Source: Megalonaias nervosa
Lineage: Eukaryota; Mollusca; Bivalvia; Unionida; Unionidae
Length of the DNA stretch: 64,000 nucleotides
NCBI GenBank assembly: GCA_016617855.1
Contig: JAECUM010094141.1
Span: forward strand, 1 to 64,000
Direction: 5' to 3'
The notes beneath the pieces were generated by a model. It was not told the origin of the DNA and ran no database searches. It saw nothing but the letters and a program-made list of their open reading frames with translations. A program made the translations under genes and the position numbers. Positions 41,150-53,500 of this stretch are shown piece by piece (positions within the stretch are counted from its first letter, which is position 1; each line of letters begins with the position of its first letter).

Positions 41150-43679
41150 AATAAACAGCTGGACCACCAAAAAATGCACACAGAAATAATCAGCTTTATC
41201 AAGAGTCAGAATATCGATATCTTGTCCTGGCAGACCGATGAGCCAAAGTACGCGGATCTAACACAATACGGTTACTCCATCAAGTGGTTCAACTGCCACT
41301 CCCATGGAGATGGAATTGCCGTAATCGCAAAGAACTAAATGCTCCACCGTCTTAACCACACGGCAACCTTCAATTTCTACCACACACAGTTTCAACTATT
41401 CCCAGCCACACTCACAAGAGAATAAAGGTCAGTCCATTTTTTTTTTTCTGTCTCTATTGCTCTCCACCTCGATAAAAGAAACATGCTCTTTTTTGGAGCA
41501 GTTTCATAACAGCGTAGAAAACTGATATCCGATAGGTGGCAGCTTGCTTATTCTTGGAGATTTAAACTTTCATTTTGACTCTCCTGAAAACCCATACACA
41601 TAAAAATGCCTAGGTTCCATTCACGTTTCCAAGATCATGCAGTCTGTTATCCAACCAACCCATAAGTATGGTCACATTTAGACTGGATTCCAAATAGACC
41701 TGATGATAAGATTCTACAGTTTTCATTTGTGTTCCATAAATCTGCATCAGTTCACCCGTGCATTAGATTCCATCTTGACGTATCAGTCTCTAATCCTCTA
41801 TCTTTGTTTGCTACTAAGAGAAACCTGCGGATGATATTTAGAACCCAGTTTACCATGACAATTTAACCTAACAAGCAAACCTAACCTTTCTTACTTCCTA
41901 TAGCAGAACAACATAACAAGTGGTTACGTTTGTTTCTTGACAACTAGGTCCCAGCAACTAAATACAAAGTATCAATTCAGAAGCGTTCTCCATGGTATAG
42001 TAGTGATACGGAAAAGTTTCGCACTGCAAAAAGAGGACGCAATAAGGCTGAGAGGCTTTGGCTTTCATCCGGTCTAACGATTCATAAGGAAATCTTTGAA
42101 ACCGCAAAAAAACATGTCACAAATATAGTTTATGCAGCGAAATCAAGCTACTTTAATAATAAGATCACAGAAAGATTCAGCTGAAAAGAGTTCTTTGATA
42201 TTACAATTAAACAAATATTAAACAAATCTGAGTGAACAATGTACATGCTTTTAACGACCTTTCTTCCGGTCGACCTTAAGGACCAGTTTCTTCTGTAACA
42301 AAATGCAAGCAATTTAGTTATCAACTTGACTGCACAATTTCAGTCGACTCATCGTTACCACACCGAATTTCAAGATATCTTTTAACAGCACTGGAGCCTG
42401 TCTCTACAGACCTTGTACATAAAATTGCTTATGAAGAGCTTCCCAAAGTCATGTGAACTTGATCCGATCCTAACATCACTACAGGTTTAGTGCTTAGATT
42501 CAATTTAACTTCACTAACCGATGGTATTAATGTTTCTGTCTTATACGAGGAATTCCTATCATTTTCAAAAAAGGAACCAACACTTGACTCTTACGATTTA
42601 AGAAATGCCGTCCAGTTTCTAACCTCATATACATGTCAGAAATCGTTAAAACAGTTATGTCCCAATTTGTTTCTCATCTGAATTTAAATAGTATTGTTAG
42701 CAATTTAGTCAGCAATATCTTCCTAGCTAGAGTACTGAAACTGTCATTCTGAAAGTAAAGGACCTTCTCTCTGCTTTGAATAATGGGATGGTTCCTCACT
42801 GTCCTTGACTTGTCTGCAACATACGAAACAATAGACCATGACATATTTACCGTCTGCAGCAAGTATTTGGTATTTACTACACAAATTGTGTCCGTAAATG
42901 GAAAACATTCAAGCCAAAATGATTTGCGTGTTGGTGCTCTACAGAGGTCTGTTCTTGTACTAGCTCTCTTCATTCTAGACTCTTATCACTCTCTAGTGTC
43001 ATAGATCGTCATCCCGTGTCTCACCAGTTGTACGCTTATGATACCCAAATATGTAAATCTTGCCAATCAATTGACGTTGATGCTATCGTACAAGGCGAAG
43101 AGAGGTGCATTTCCTATGGGAAGTCATGACATGGAACGAAGTGCAACAACGCGTTCTCATCCCTTGTCCTTTACCTCTGACAACATTAAAGTCACACAAT
43201 CAGTACAAAACCCGGTGTCACTCTCGGCAGTACTCTCTCATTACGCCAACATGTCATAAACATATGCAAGGCTTCGTATCTGGAGCTGAGACGCATCAGT
43301 CCATTCGCAATGTTCTTTCAGTAGATGCCACTAAAACATTATGTCTTCATTAGTAATTTCTAGACAGGACTATTGTAATTCTCTTTTATCTGGATCGTCT
43401 CATCATCTACCACAGAAACTTAAAAGCTTTCAAAATACAGATATTCAGATCATCATTAGAGTACTGAAACCCGAGTACCCCTTCTCTGTACCCTCCACTG
43501 ATTATCCGTGTGCTTCATAATCAAACACACAATCTATTCTCTATACTGCATTTCGTTGCCTGCCTCCAATTGGAAATATATAAATGACCTCATCCACGTA
43601 CTTATGCTCCTCTTCATGAACTAGTTTTCTCATTATTCCCACTATCAAACGTACGTTCTACATACAACATTATTTTCAG
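41150..43679 (+). pseudogene. L2/CR1-like LINE, 5' part (endonuclease and reverse transcriptase relic)
   Basis: The decayed APE-type endonuclease region is visible as IISFIKSQNIDILSWQTDE..., then YGYSIKWFNCHSHGDGIAVI and ILGDLNFHFDSPENPYT, followed by PTHKYGH. The reverse transcriptase region is visible as LDLSATYETIDHDI, QLYAYDTQICK (the catalytic-motif area, decayed) and DYCNSLLSGS, ending APLHELVFSLFPLSNVRS. Stops and frameshifts occur every 20-60 codons. These motifs are those of the L2/CR1 branch of LINEs. The LINE resumes at 44199, after an inserted repeat. Confidence 0.8.
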
Positions 43680-44198
43680 TTGTTAGTGTGTCTACATTTT
43701 GTATACTTATTGTATAGCAAATATTTGTCCATCATTGTAGATTATATTTTAAGGTAATGACTATTTGTAAAAAAAAAATCAAAATCAGTTACTTGTATTT
43801 CGGTTCAGGACATTGTTGTTTTTTTCCTTGCAAGAAACATGGTCTACCTGATTTTTGTCAGGTTGATTCGCTAAACATTAAGTAAACTACTCAGACCTTG
43901 TTTACAGTTTTCCATAAACATGAATGTTTCAGAAAAGGTTATTGTAACTGAGGTCAAATTGGGATGTATATAATATTGTTTACATCAAAGTTATTCATTC
44001 CTATTTTCAGTTGTGTTTAGTTTTAATTTGAGAGGATTTATTTATTAAAATATTCACTGCAATACAATGTGCGTATTGACTTTTGAAATAAAACCACTTT
44101 GTGTTTTAGGGAAATACATTGTTTGTTGTATTTCACTAAAGTAGTTGGTTGTGCTTTTTTCTTTTACTTAGATTAAGACCATAGAGTTTTAATACCTG
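43680..44198 (+). mobile_element. LTR-like dispersed repeat, copy 2, nested in the LINE
   Basis: It starts TGTTAGTGTGTC and shares with the 28518 copy GGACATTGTTGTTTTT (GGACATTAGTTTTT there), TGTTTACATCAAAGTTATTC and the closing CTTAGATTAAGACCATAGAG. The LINE frame stops before it and resumes right after it, which dates it as younger than the LINE. Confidence 0.55.
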
Positions 44199-44425
44199 GA
44201 AAAGTACCTGTTGAACTTAGACACAAGGACACTGTGATCTCATTCAAGAGTGCTCTTAAAACTCACCTAACTTTAATTATTTTCAGCATGTTTTTGTTGT
44301 AATTTCACGGTGTTCATTTTGTCATCTTGCCTCCATGTATGTCCCTATATGTTAACTAATATTGTAAATCGCTTAGAGCTTCTAAAGATTATGCACTTTC
44401 TGATAGGATATTTTGATCTCCAACC
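44199..44425 (+). pseudogene. L2/CR1-like LINE, 3' part
   Basis: The end of the LINE ORF reads VPVELRHKDTVISFKSALKT followed by HL, the conserved carboxy end of L2/CR1 ORF2. A non-coding tail follows, with TGTAAATCGCTTAGAGCTTC near its end, a text typical of these LINE 3' UTRs. Confidence 0.75.
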
Positions 44426-47400
44426 TTCACGTGATTGATACTGCAATGTTCAGCGCATGAAGGAGCTTTTAAATGTGACTTGTATTAACCTTTCTTGAAG
44501 GAAGTTAACATTTATTAAAGAACATTTTTATGATCTACAAATTAATATGATGCTTAAAAAATTCCTTCGATTATTTTCCTTCATCTATATCTGCTAGCCC
44601 TGTGTATCAACCAATTTATATTTATCAAGCTAGCTACTGACGGTGCAGCCACCTGAGTTGATAAGTCAAGGAGAGAAACTGCTTTAAACTTCATACAATA
44701 TTTAGACTGAGAAAGTAAAACACTTGATATATTTATTACATTTTAATTCAAGTGATCTGAATAAGTACAAAGATGGAAGGTACCATTACACTGGAATGAA
44801 ATTTTTATCTATATTGATGCACAAATATGACATGAAAATCTGTATCGGTTTTCTTCAATACACCAGAAATGTTATCAGAAAACAGAACACTGTTTTATAA
44901 TGTAGATAATTATAACACGGTTCATATCATGCTTCAAGAGGGATCGGGCTTTGTATTTAATAACGATCAGAATCATTCAGAAGCGCTGAATGTTTTTTGT
45001 TGTGCTTTTGTGCTACCTGGTAGGATAAATCTATTTGAAGCTTATTTTGGTATTGCTGTCTGTAACGTTTCATCTGGTTTCTGTTAAAGAAGGATATTTT
45101 GTCTTGATGCATCTAACCCCCTGTGATATTTACGCTCCTTGCAAAGGATTTTGTATTTACCGTACACCATCTCAGTTAATTATTATGTAGAAAAAAGAAA
45201 TATAACCTAAAAAGAACTTGCAAACAACATAGAGACTAATACATATGGCAAATTCTAAGAAAAGGTACAATTTAGCTATCGTAAGGCTAATAGCAGAAAT
45301 TCAGTTTCTGCTGATATGGTTGTAAAAGCTCTACAATTGCGTTTAATGGGTAATATCATCAATCATTAATTCAAGTAATTAAATGTCGTTAATTTCTTTT
45401 CACTGAATACGTCTTTCACTGGTACTCTTCCTTTAGTCTAATTCTTCCGTCTTCAGCGCAATCTGGGTCAGGTATCACGAACAAAAAAATCTTCTAAATG
45501 CTAAACCGTTAAACAATGCTTTTCTAATTATAACTGCTGCTATAGCCATGTGCTAGTTATTGTGCTAATTTACATGTAGCAAATGTGGATATTGCTGTAG
45601 GGGTTTTCTCTAAAAGTTCCGTCATGCTTTGTAATATCGTTGATTATTTTTGATTGAATTAAACTAGAGTCGTATTAAAGATATGCTTGTTTGATACAAT
45701 CCAACGATTATCATAACTGACACCGAACGATTGTTCCTTGTCTCTAATACAATATGAAAGATTTGTAAATTATGTCATTTTAGTAACACTTGTAACACCG
45801 AAGTTGAAAAAATGTGTATATTATTATACCTGAATGAAATATTATTACAACTCATTATTTTGTCTAACATATACTCAACAAAAGTGTATTTAGCACAGTT
45901 AAATCTATAACTGTTATCCAATGTTCGTGGATAAGTTTCAGCTGAAACTTTCAGCAAAGAGAACCTTTCCTGTCTTCCCTGACAGGATGAATAGTGTCAG
46001 ATCTTAATGGTATTTCTCAAAGGTTATAACACCCGTGTTAGAAACGAAATTAATTCAATACTATCATGATACTCCTAGCTCACTTTAATGCGAACATAAA
46101 TAGTAGAATAACTCCTGAGATTATATTAGTGTTCTCATCATTTTATGTTTCTTTCGATTTCCTTTTTTAATTCATCCAAACGTACATCCATGCAATATTA
46201 TTTATTCTCATTTCCGTGTTACGATCAGTTTCTCTCAATAACTCGTTATTTATCTGGCAATAAAGGTTAGCAATGTATATTAGATTTCGCATTTGTGGAT
46301 ATATTATAAACAATTTTAGTATCTCTTAGGTGGTCGATTGAGAACTGACTAATTGAAAATGGAATAATAAACTTGAAAAATTTCTCATTTTCCATTCTTG
46401 AATGTGGACATATTAACATCTTAAACAATTTTTTGTTCACAAAATGTCCTGGATGCAACGATTAGAGCAAAATCAGCTGTTACATAGTAAACACAGGTAA
46501 TGATGACTTTTTGTTTTATTTCAGTCGACGCATATTGTCCTAAAAGGCACAATAAAAATCGATCTGGATACAGACATCATCTGGTTGTTTATCTTGGGCA
46601 AACGTTAACATACACGTTTAAAGCATTTCTGGTGTTGGGTTACATGTAGACAAACTCTAGTCGTCGTCTTCTTCAGATAGTTGCAATTTCCTTGATTGTT
46701 TTTAAATACACCTTGTTTACCCCTCAATAATTATGTCTCTCCAAAAATCACTCTGAAGGATATGAGGAACCTGTGACCTACCTTTGACCAAATGAATAAG
46801 GTTCTTAAAACAACTATACCTCCACATAACAGATAATGTATTGCTTTCATTGAGTTGGTTTCATTTCACAGTGTTTGAAGTGTGTTTGAATTTTTGTTTT
46901 TATGTTTACTGCATAGACTTCGACATTTTGGAATCTGCTATTTCTTTTTTAAATCGTTCGAAGTTTGCTTTTTTACAAAGTAAATAAAGAAAATGTTGAT
47001 CTTAAAGCTTTTGAGAAGCTACCTTGTCGTATTATTTGTTAACCTTAGAAATATCTTGCTTTTCGTCTTCTTCAAATTTCATAACTAACTGAGCATTAAA
47101 CGTTCCAAAACTGGCAATTCACATAAATGTTTGCATAATATAATGCATCAAACTGAATTAGAGCCGGCTAAAGTATCTATCATGTCGATTATCGTATTTG
47201 TTTATGAAGTTATTTCCAAAATTCGGGTATTAAGTGCACATGCTGAAAGTAGAGGCATTTCAGGATTGAGAGAAATAATATGTATTGTGAATAATGTCGG
47301 AAAAATGTTTATATTATAGAGGATGAATTCCATTTCATTTTACTGCCCAGTTTATGATCATCTGAGAATTAAATATATTAATTAAGTTTATTTTCTGTTT

Positions 47401-47559
47401 CCGTCTGTAGAATTATGTACATACTTCATGAGACATAATAATATATTAATTATAACAAATCTTTCTTACTATAACAATTTGGCTTTCCGTTTTAGACAAT
47501 CGTTTGATAAATTACACACATGGTGTATAATAAGCTCTAATACATTTACAAAAACATAC
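44426..47559. other. No supportable gene
   Basis: AT-rich sequence with only short chance open frames. It could be intron or 3' flank of copy B, since the last copy B exons cannot be placed. Confidence 0.4.
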
Positions 47560-47669
47560 CTTAACTCTTTATAGGAGTCTGTAGATTGCAATTGTTTCCA
47601 ACGATAGCACCCATTTTGATAAACAAACTCTATCACCACTGACAACTTAGTCCAGTTACACATTTGAGC
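47560..47669 (-). CDS. Candidate distal exon of copy B (weak)
   Basis: 110 nt bounded by an AG acceptor (caatatag) and a good GTATGT donor. It is open only in the frame AQMCNWTKLSVVIEFVYQNG, then CYRWKQLQS. Cys and Trp content suits an extracellular protein. Its in-phase (0) does not match the out-phase (1) of the exon at 48961, so at least one exon would have to lie between them. Confidence 0.25.
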
Positions 47670-48960
47670 CTATATTGCTAATACTTCATCAGGTTGTCAT
47701 CTGCCATAATCCCATAATCTTACTCTTCTAATATTAATAGCTGCATTAACTTTTTACAGTACCTGATATTCATTAAACTTGTGCAATGGATGTTTTATTT
47801 TTATCTGTCCACGTAATATGCAGAGTACAAATGATTTGTGTTAACATCAGATACCCTCATTTTTCACACCTTTACTATCTTGCCAAAACAAAAGTATGTC
47901 GAGCCTGCAGATTAGTTTGCATTAACGTGTCTGTTATAAAATTTGGAACCGTTTTACTTCACATACCAGACCAGAGTTCCCAATCTTTAATTCCCTTGTC
48001 TGCTACATAATCCTTTTCGTCATATATTACATCCATTTCCTTTTCAAATTGGTGATTATTATGCATCGTGCTTTAATTTTTTATACCTTGCTGTGTCACC
48101 AGTCATGATGTGGCAAAATTCTCAAATTGTTCCTGATAAAATTAAATTACTTCGTATCAATGTTATTTTGTTTAAATGCATAATGATCATATAAAGGTAT
48201 TTCACATTAAAGAGCAGTTATCTAATCTGTGAACAAAGATGAAATTTGTATATTGATTGAGTAGTCCTAATATGGGTCTTTGGTCGGTGAAATGCACAAA
48301 TAAATGTAGCCATCCACAACGGCCAGATGCATTGATTTTGCCAAGTTTATGTTGGACTCAGAACTGTGCTTTTTAAAGCAGTCATTACTCTCAATATTTA
48401 TCACGTAGTTTTCTTAATTGCTTAAATGGCTTGTATTCGAAATAGAATCCTTTTCCGTTTAGTAAGTCTAAATGTCCACGAGACAGATGCTGCAAAAATA
48501 ATGCATCATTTTACTTTACATCGGTGCAATACGTTTGTCAACGTTAAGCTGTATATCCACGAAAAATTATTTCTAACATATAGAAAGAAATTTTTAAATA
48601 TATGTGAACCATGTAGCCCTATGCTACTTTCGTATCGGAATAGAACAAAACGAAGCTTTATTAATGTATATTTCTCAGGCAACTCGCATCGGGCATATGT
48701 GGAAAAAGCCCTCATTACATTTAATGTAGCATAGCGTATTCATATTGGGGAGGTAGCTATTACTTAGTGGGAAAATCAATCAATGGGTGCAAAAGCAAAT
48801 TATTCTAAATTACGAAGAAACTAGCTTTACGAAGAATAAGAAAGGATATTACAAGATGAAGAGTAAGAAGTAAACACGAAACGTTAAATAAACCCGCATG
48901 TTTCAAATACCCGTGTGGCTAAAGTTGATTAACAAATTATTTTGCTTCATAACTAAGGAC

Positions 48961-49152
48961 CATAAATATGTTGCTTTTGTCCACATTGGTCTAGATGTTC
49001 TTTCTGCACACACTGGTTCCGGAAATGGTAGCCACACTGAACTCCCCCATTTTGACAGCACGCGCAGTCATGTACACTCCTGTCATGGTCGCATGAACAA
49101 CCGGTATAAGATTTCGTGTACCCATCTATCCCAAAGATAGGTGCAGTCATGA
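48961..49152 (-). CDS. Candidate copy B exon: cysteine-rich CACCQNGG segment
   Basis: Open for about 64 codons after a strong acceptor (ttttccag). It encodes TGCSCDHDRSVHDCACCQNG, then GVQCGYHFRNQCVQ. A C.C.....CACC.NGG.QCG cluster of this type follows the vWD in invertebrate VWDE-like proteins (family knowledge). The donor is weak (GTCCTT), and the right boundary is therefore approximate. Phase 1 in and 1 out fits a modular exon. Confidence 0.6.
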
Positions 49153-50229
49153 CTGGAAAACAAAATTTCACATTACAATGATCAAACGATCATGTGTTAA
49201 TAAAGGTGAATACATTGTATGTGCGTATCGATGAGCTGATACTTCTATCCACGTTTATAACTTTACATAAAAATAATAAGAAGGAAACAAATCTATGCGT
49301 AATGGAAAATTTAAACCTACGTTAAATATTTAAGCAAGGTTTGATACAAGATCTTTCAGATTTTACAAAGTCCAATAGAAAACTAAGACTTCGGTAATTC
49401 TCGCAATGCATAATATTTTCACAGATATATTCATATAGGGAGGGAATATTAAGCTGGGGTGATTATGAAATACGGCCATTTAGTTGTAGTCTCTCATTGG
49501 AAGTAATGCAGATGAATGCAATAATGAATGAATCCACAAAATCTCAGGAAATATCTTTTGCTGCTCAGTAATTTGAAATGAACGACATCAGAAGGATGGT
49601 ATGGTGAAAATAGCATTTTTGAATTAAAGAAGTAAATAGCTAAGAATGCAAGCAATGCATGGATAGATGTTCACATGGACGTTCACAACTAATAGATCGA
49701 ATCTTTACGTATTACAACGTCACTTAGTGGAGAAAGAATAAAAGTAATTACATCAAAACGACATATTCCACTTCAGTCAAAATGGGGCTATATTGTGTCA
49801 TCGTAATTGGTGATTTAAGTGATAAGTTTGCAAGAGGCAACACAGAAGAAGGAGCCATTCAATGCAGTTGGATTAAACAAGCAACATTGAAGCAACCAAT
49901 ATTCATTAGAGAGTAGAACACTCATTTTACCAGGATAAAACAACTAGCCAAAATGGTGACTTTTTACCAGTATAAATATCAAAATGAAAAGCTCTTCATG
50001 TTTAAAGTAAGCCATTAGCTTAAGGAAATCACGTACAATTTCATTGATGGCACTGATGGATTGCGACAAACTTTAAATAAGCAAAGTAATTGGACAGGGA
50101 AAACAATTTTTAAGAATACTGAGAACTTTAATGGTGAATATATGTGCCTTTGATCCCACATATTACCTGGCTGGATGAACGTATTGCAGACATACTAATA
50201 TACCAACACATATGGTACTGATTACTTAC

Positions 50230-50401
50230 CTATATCCTTGGAGTACTGTGAGACTGGGTAGATTGACTTTAGGGCATGTTGTGGACCACGTGCTAATGAC
50301 CGGCCCAGGATCGTTTGTTTGACTTCGCGATGATTTGGACCAAGTTCTAGTGACCGTCACAAGATTGTTTGTGTGACGTCTTGATGATTTGGAAGCCGAA
50401 T
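50230..50401 (-). CDS. Candidate copy B exon with an 18-residue tandem repeat
   Basis: 172 nt between an acttag acceptor and a perfect GTAAGT donor, open in one frame only. It contains a 54-nt tandem duplication that stays in frame, encoding SSRRHTNNLVTVTRTWSK followed by SSRSQTNDPGPVISTWST. The rest ends CPKVNLPSLTVLQGY. A Ser/Thr-rich linker is plausible for this extracellular protein. Phases are 1 in and 2 out, so neighbouring exons are still missing from the model. Confidence 0.5.
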
Positions 50402-51530
50402 CTAAGTATTTAAAAGAGTGGAAAATTGTCTATCAAGTTACAACTATCAATACTGTTTATCGAACATTGCAAGGATATGTGTAGCTGTTAAGTGGTAGTG
50501 CAGTTGCAACCGTTAATACTTTTATGTATGCATGCGTATAAGACATGGGTGATGTAAATACATTATGATTAGAAAACAATATCCACTGCTGTAATAAGTA
50601 CACGATGTTAAAGATAACATTCCCAAACACCCATCAACCCACTTCCCACGCACACCCAAAATTCCCCACCACATTTGCCGAAGACGTAGTTGAGATGTAT
50701 CTTATTCAGAAATAGACAAAGTAAAACATAGATCATAAATTTCAAACTAACTACAAGATACAATTGGAGATATGTTTTCGTTTGATATTTTGTCCACTCC
50801 ATAAGAACGTACTGAGGATAATATACTAAATCAGTATCATGCATACTTAGATCTTTTCGGTTTGAATTAATGGTACTACTATCAGAAAATGCTGAACTGT
50901 TTGATCCATATAAACATAAACGTTTAAGTTCAATTTACAATTAAATGTTAAATCACACCACCTGGTTAAATAGTTTTTCTAACATTCCCTAAATCTGTAT
51001 TTAGAAATTGATATGAGACTCACAAAAGTCACTTTTGAGGATAAAAAAAATACTACAGCTAAGTAAGCAATGGGAAATGATTTTATTCTGCAGAAAATAT
51101 AATATTGAATTAAATTAATTTGGAATATTTGAAAATATTTCCTTCTATTGCATACTTTTAACTGAAATTTGTCTTCTCAAGTTATGGATATAGCCTCAAA
51201 ACATTCTTACATTATATGCGTCAAAAGTTTTCAACTGATTTATCAATCATGCCAGCACAAATAGTTTGCTCAACCAGACACAAATGGCTAAAAGGGAACT
51301 ATCTTACATTGACAAGGGATGACCCTTTGGCACTTGTAGTTGCAAACGTACTTATATACGTGCCAATAGTAATTGGTTATATTTATTATGATGCTAACAG
51401 TTACATTTGTATTTATCTTGGAACACTAAACATCGAATATCCTATATGTATAGGCGGTTTTATGACTGGTACATGTAACTGTGGAAGAGCACGATGACGG
51501 TTCCAATATGGTCAAAGACTTTTTTCTTAC

Positions 51531-51620
51531 CTGGTCAGTTTTTGTTTTAGAAGGTTGGAAACGATTATACAAAAGAACATCAGCAGAAATGGAAATTACG
51601 CTGAGCTCTTGTCGGCAAAC
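51531..51620 (-). CDS. Candidate copy B exon (weak)
   Basis: The open frame runs through LSVISISADVLLYNRFQPSK and ends TKTDQ at a strong CAG|GTAAGA donor. The acceptor is ambiguous: three AGs precede it, and only a poor one gives phase 0 after the 51772 exon. It could be a chance donor in the intron. Confidence 0.25.
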
Positions 51621-51771
51621 TTTATTACAACTTCCAAAGGCAAGAAAGAGACCGAAGACTAAATTTATAGATATGTTCACCATTTTTGCTTTGAAAAACA
51701 GAGGCATTATATTTGGACACCATGGCCTTTAAAGATAAACGTGACATTCATCTCAGGTTCTATAAACATAC

Positions 51772-51928
51772 GCTTACTGAGGAATTGTATGCTTGCAATC
51801 CGTTGTTGGCTTTACAGTCGATATGCCATCCTCTTGCATTTTGAATACAGTCGCATAGACGTACATAATTGATGTGGGTTGAGTATGTTATATTCTGCTG
51901 TTCATACATACTGGATCCGAATAGAATT
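51772..51928 (-). CDS. Copy B exon homologous to copy A exon 13
   Basis: 157 nt. It encodes RILFGSSMYEQQNITYSTHI, then CDCIQNARGWHIDCKA, ending in front of GTATGT. All cysteines of copy A exon 13 in this part are kept. The acceptor is tcctttag. Confidence 0.78.
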
Positions 51929-52218
51929 CTAAAGGAAAGGACACAATAAGATGACAGATATTTCAATTGATATTTCGTATGAAAAGAACAAAAATGAATA
52001 ACATTTGTATAGGTAATTTATTCATATTCAAGTTAAATTGTATGACTGATATATAATTCAATTGTTAAACCCTGTACGATAATTCCAATGAGCAGTATAA
52101 CCTTTGTGATGTATTTCGTACGTGTGTTTACTCTTTGGGTCTATGGATTTGTTTACAATAATAATACACATTGGTATGGATGGACCTATTTAAACATATT
52201 TTCCGCGTCGTGGAAAGT

Positions 52219-52219
<1 letters not shown>

Positions 52220-52270
<51 letters not shown>
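52220..52270. repeat. (CT)n microsatellite
   Basis: About twenty-five CT units in the intron upstream of the 51772 exon. Confidence 0.95.
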
Positions 52271-52271
<1 letters not shown>

Positions 52272-52662
52272 ATGTTATACTTCTTCCAAATATTCCATTC
52301 TATTTTCTTCTTGATTATTAGAACAGATAGAAGACCTAAAACTGTCAAAATTTTCTTCAAAATCCCCATTTAAGATTTTCACTTTATTTCAAAGATAATC
52401 ATACGATATCTTGTCTAGGATCATTTTATTGAGATTAAAGAAATGACATATTTTATGGTAACATTGTATAGGCACCTGTTTTTATCATTTATTCCTAATT
52501 TTATATTTTATCTTATTTTGCTGTTCTTCTAGAGTATGTAAGATTAAATGAAGAACGGTACACTTTGCCTTTTGAAACTAAATGGACAATATTTCAGAAT
52601 AGAATGATAGGGTTTGTTCTATTTCGTTCAACATTCAACTTTCAATATTATCTTAAACTTGC

Positions 52663-52871
52663 CTGTTAGACTCTATAAAACTATTCGGTTGTCTGGTATA
52701 TGTGACTGGCTTTCCATTTCCGTCATATCCTAGTACATCCGGATGCCCACTGAATACCCCACACAGACTTTCCACATTGTTTGCATCATCCGGCCTTACT
52801 CGAACTTCTACATTCATTGTGCTAACATTACCTTTGTTTACCTTAACAAGTCTCCCAGATGGAAAGTATAT
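52663..52871 (-). pseudogene. Copy B exon homologous to copy A exon 12, acceptor lost
   Basis: 209 nt, open. It encodes IYFPSGRLVKVNKGNVSTMN, then VEVRVRPDDANNVESLCGVF. It ends at the same GC donor (AG|GCAAGT) as copy A. The two bases before the exon (52873-52872 on the minus strand) read AT, where copy A has AG, and no AG lies in the preceding 50 nt in a usable phase. Skipping this exon would shift the frame. Confidence 0.75.
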
Positions 52872-52982
52872 ATGTGAACAAAACATTACAATGACACAGT
52901 ATAAAAAATAAGTTTCTCCTTTTGATACAGTTCACATTTAGGACATAGCTTGCATGATGGCATTAAACGCAGAAGTACGGAG

Positions 52983-53500
52983 TGTTACGACTCTATAGTC
53001 TTAAACTAAGTAGCAGGAAATAGCAAAATCCAACAAGTTTGTCAAATTCAACAAATAATCTGTTTCACTAGAATACAAACTGAAATTTAAAACGAACTTT
53101 GCAGTACTGTGAATTCAATAAAAAATAGTCATAAAAGTTCTATCACAAGTATGAAGTTCCAATTGAAATACAGTCTTATTCCAAATAAATTCCTATATTA
53201 AATGTGTTGTTGTGCCTTTAGTCTCGAACGTGCAAATGTACCAGTAGCCTGGAGTGGGGAGACTGATACCACCCTAATGATGTATTACCAGTATATAATC
53301 CAAAATCTTCTTGTCTGAATTCACTATAACTCCAAATTAAAGTTTTAATCCAAGAATATTTCTGAGCACTTTGTGACTCCAGTGAATGATACTTTGAATA
53401 AACAAATCTAACCAAATGAAAACCTGAACACAAAAATAAGACTGATTCCGCTTTAGATGTTAAGGCAAGAATGTGTAATTCTAAGCTAAGCAAGATTATA
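52983..53500 (-). mobile_element. LTR-like dispersed repeat, copy 3
   Basis: On the minus strand it carries CTTGCCTTAACATCTAAAGC, TTTTGTGTTCAGGTTTTCAT and the closing ACTATAGAGTCGTAACA, as in the 28518 copy. Residue-level similarity of the shared open stretch (SEAESVFLLCSVFNLGEF and SKAESVLFLCSGFHLVRF) reflects this DNA homology, not a gene. Its 5' limit is uncertain. Confidence 0.55.

Noticed and set aside
53218..53493. 91-residue minus-strand frame similar to a plus-strand frame at 28860
   Set aside because: The similarity is explained by DNA homology of an LTR-like dispersed repeat, not by a conserved protein.
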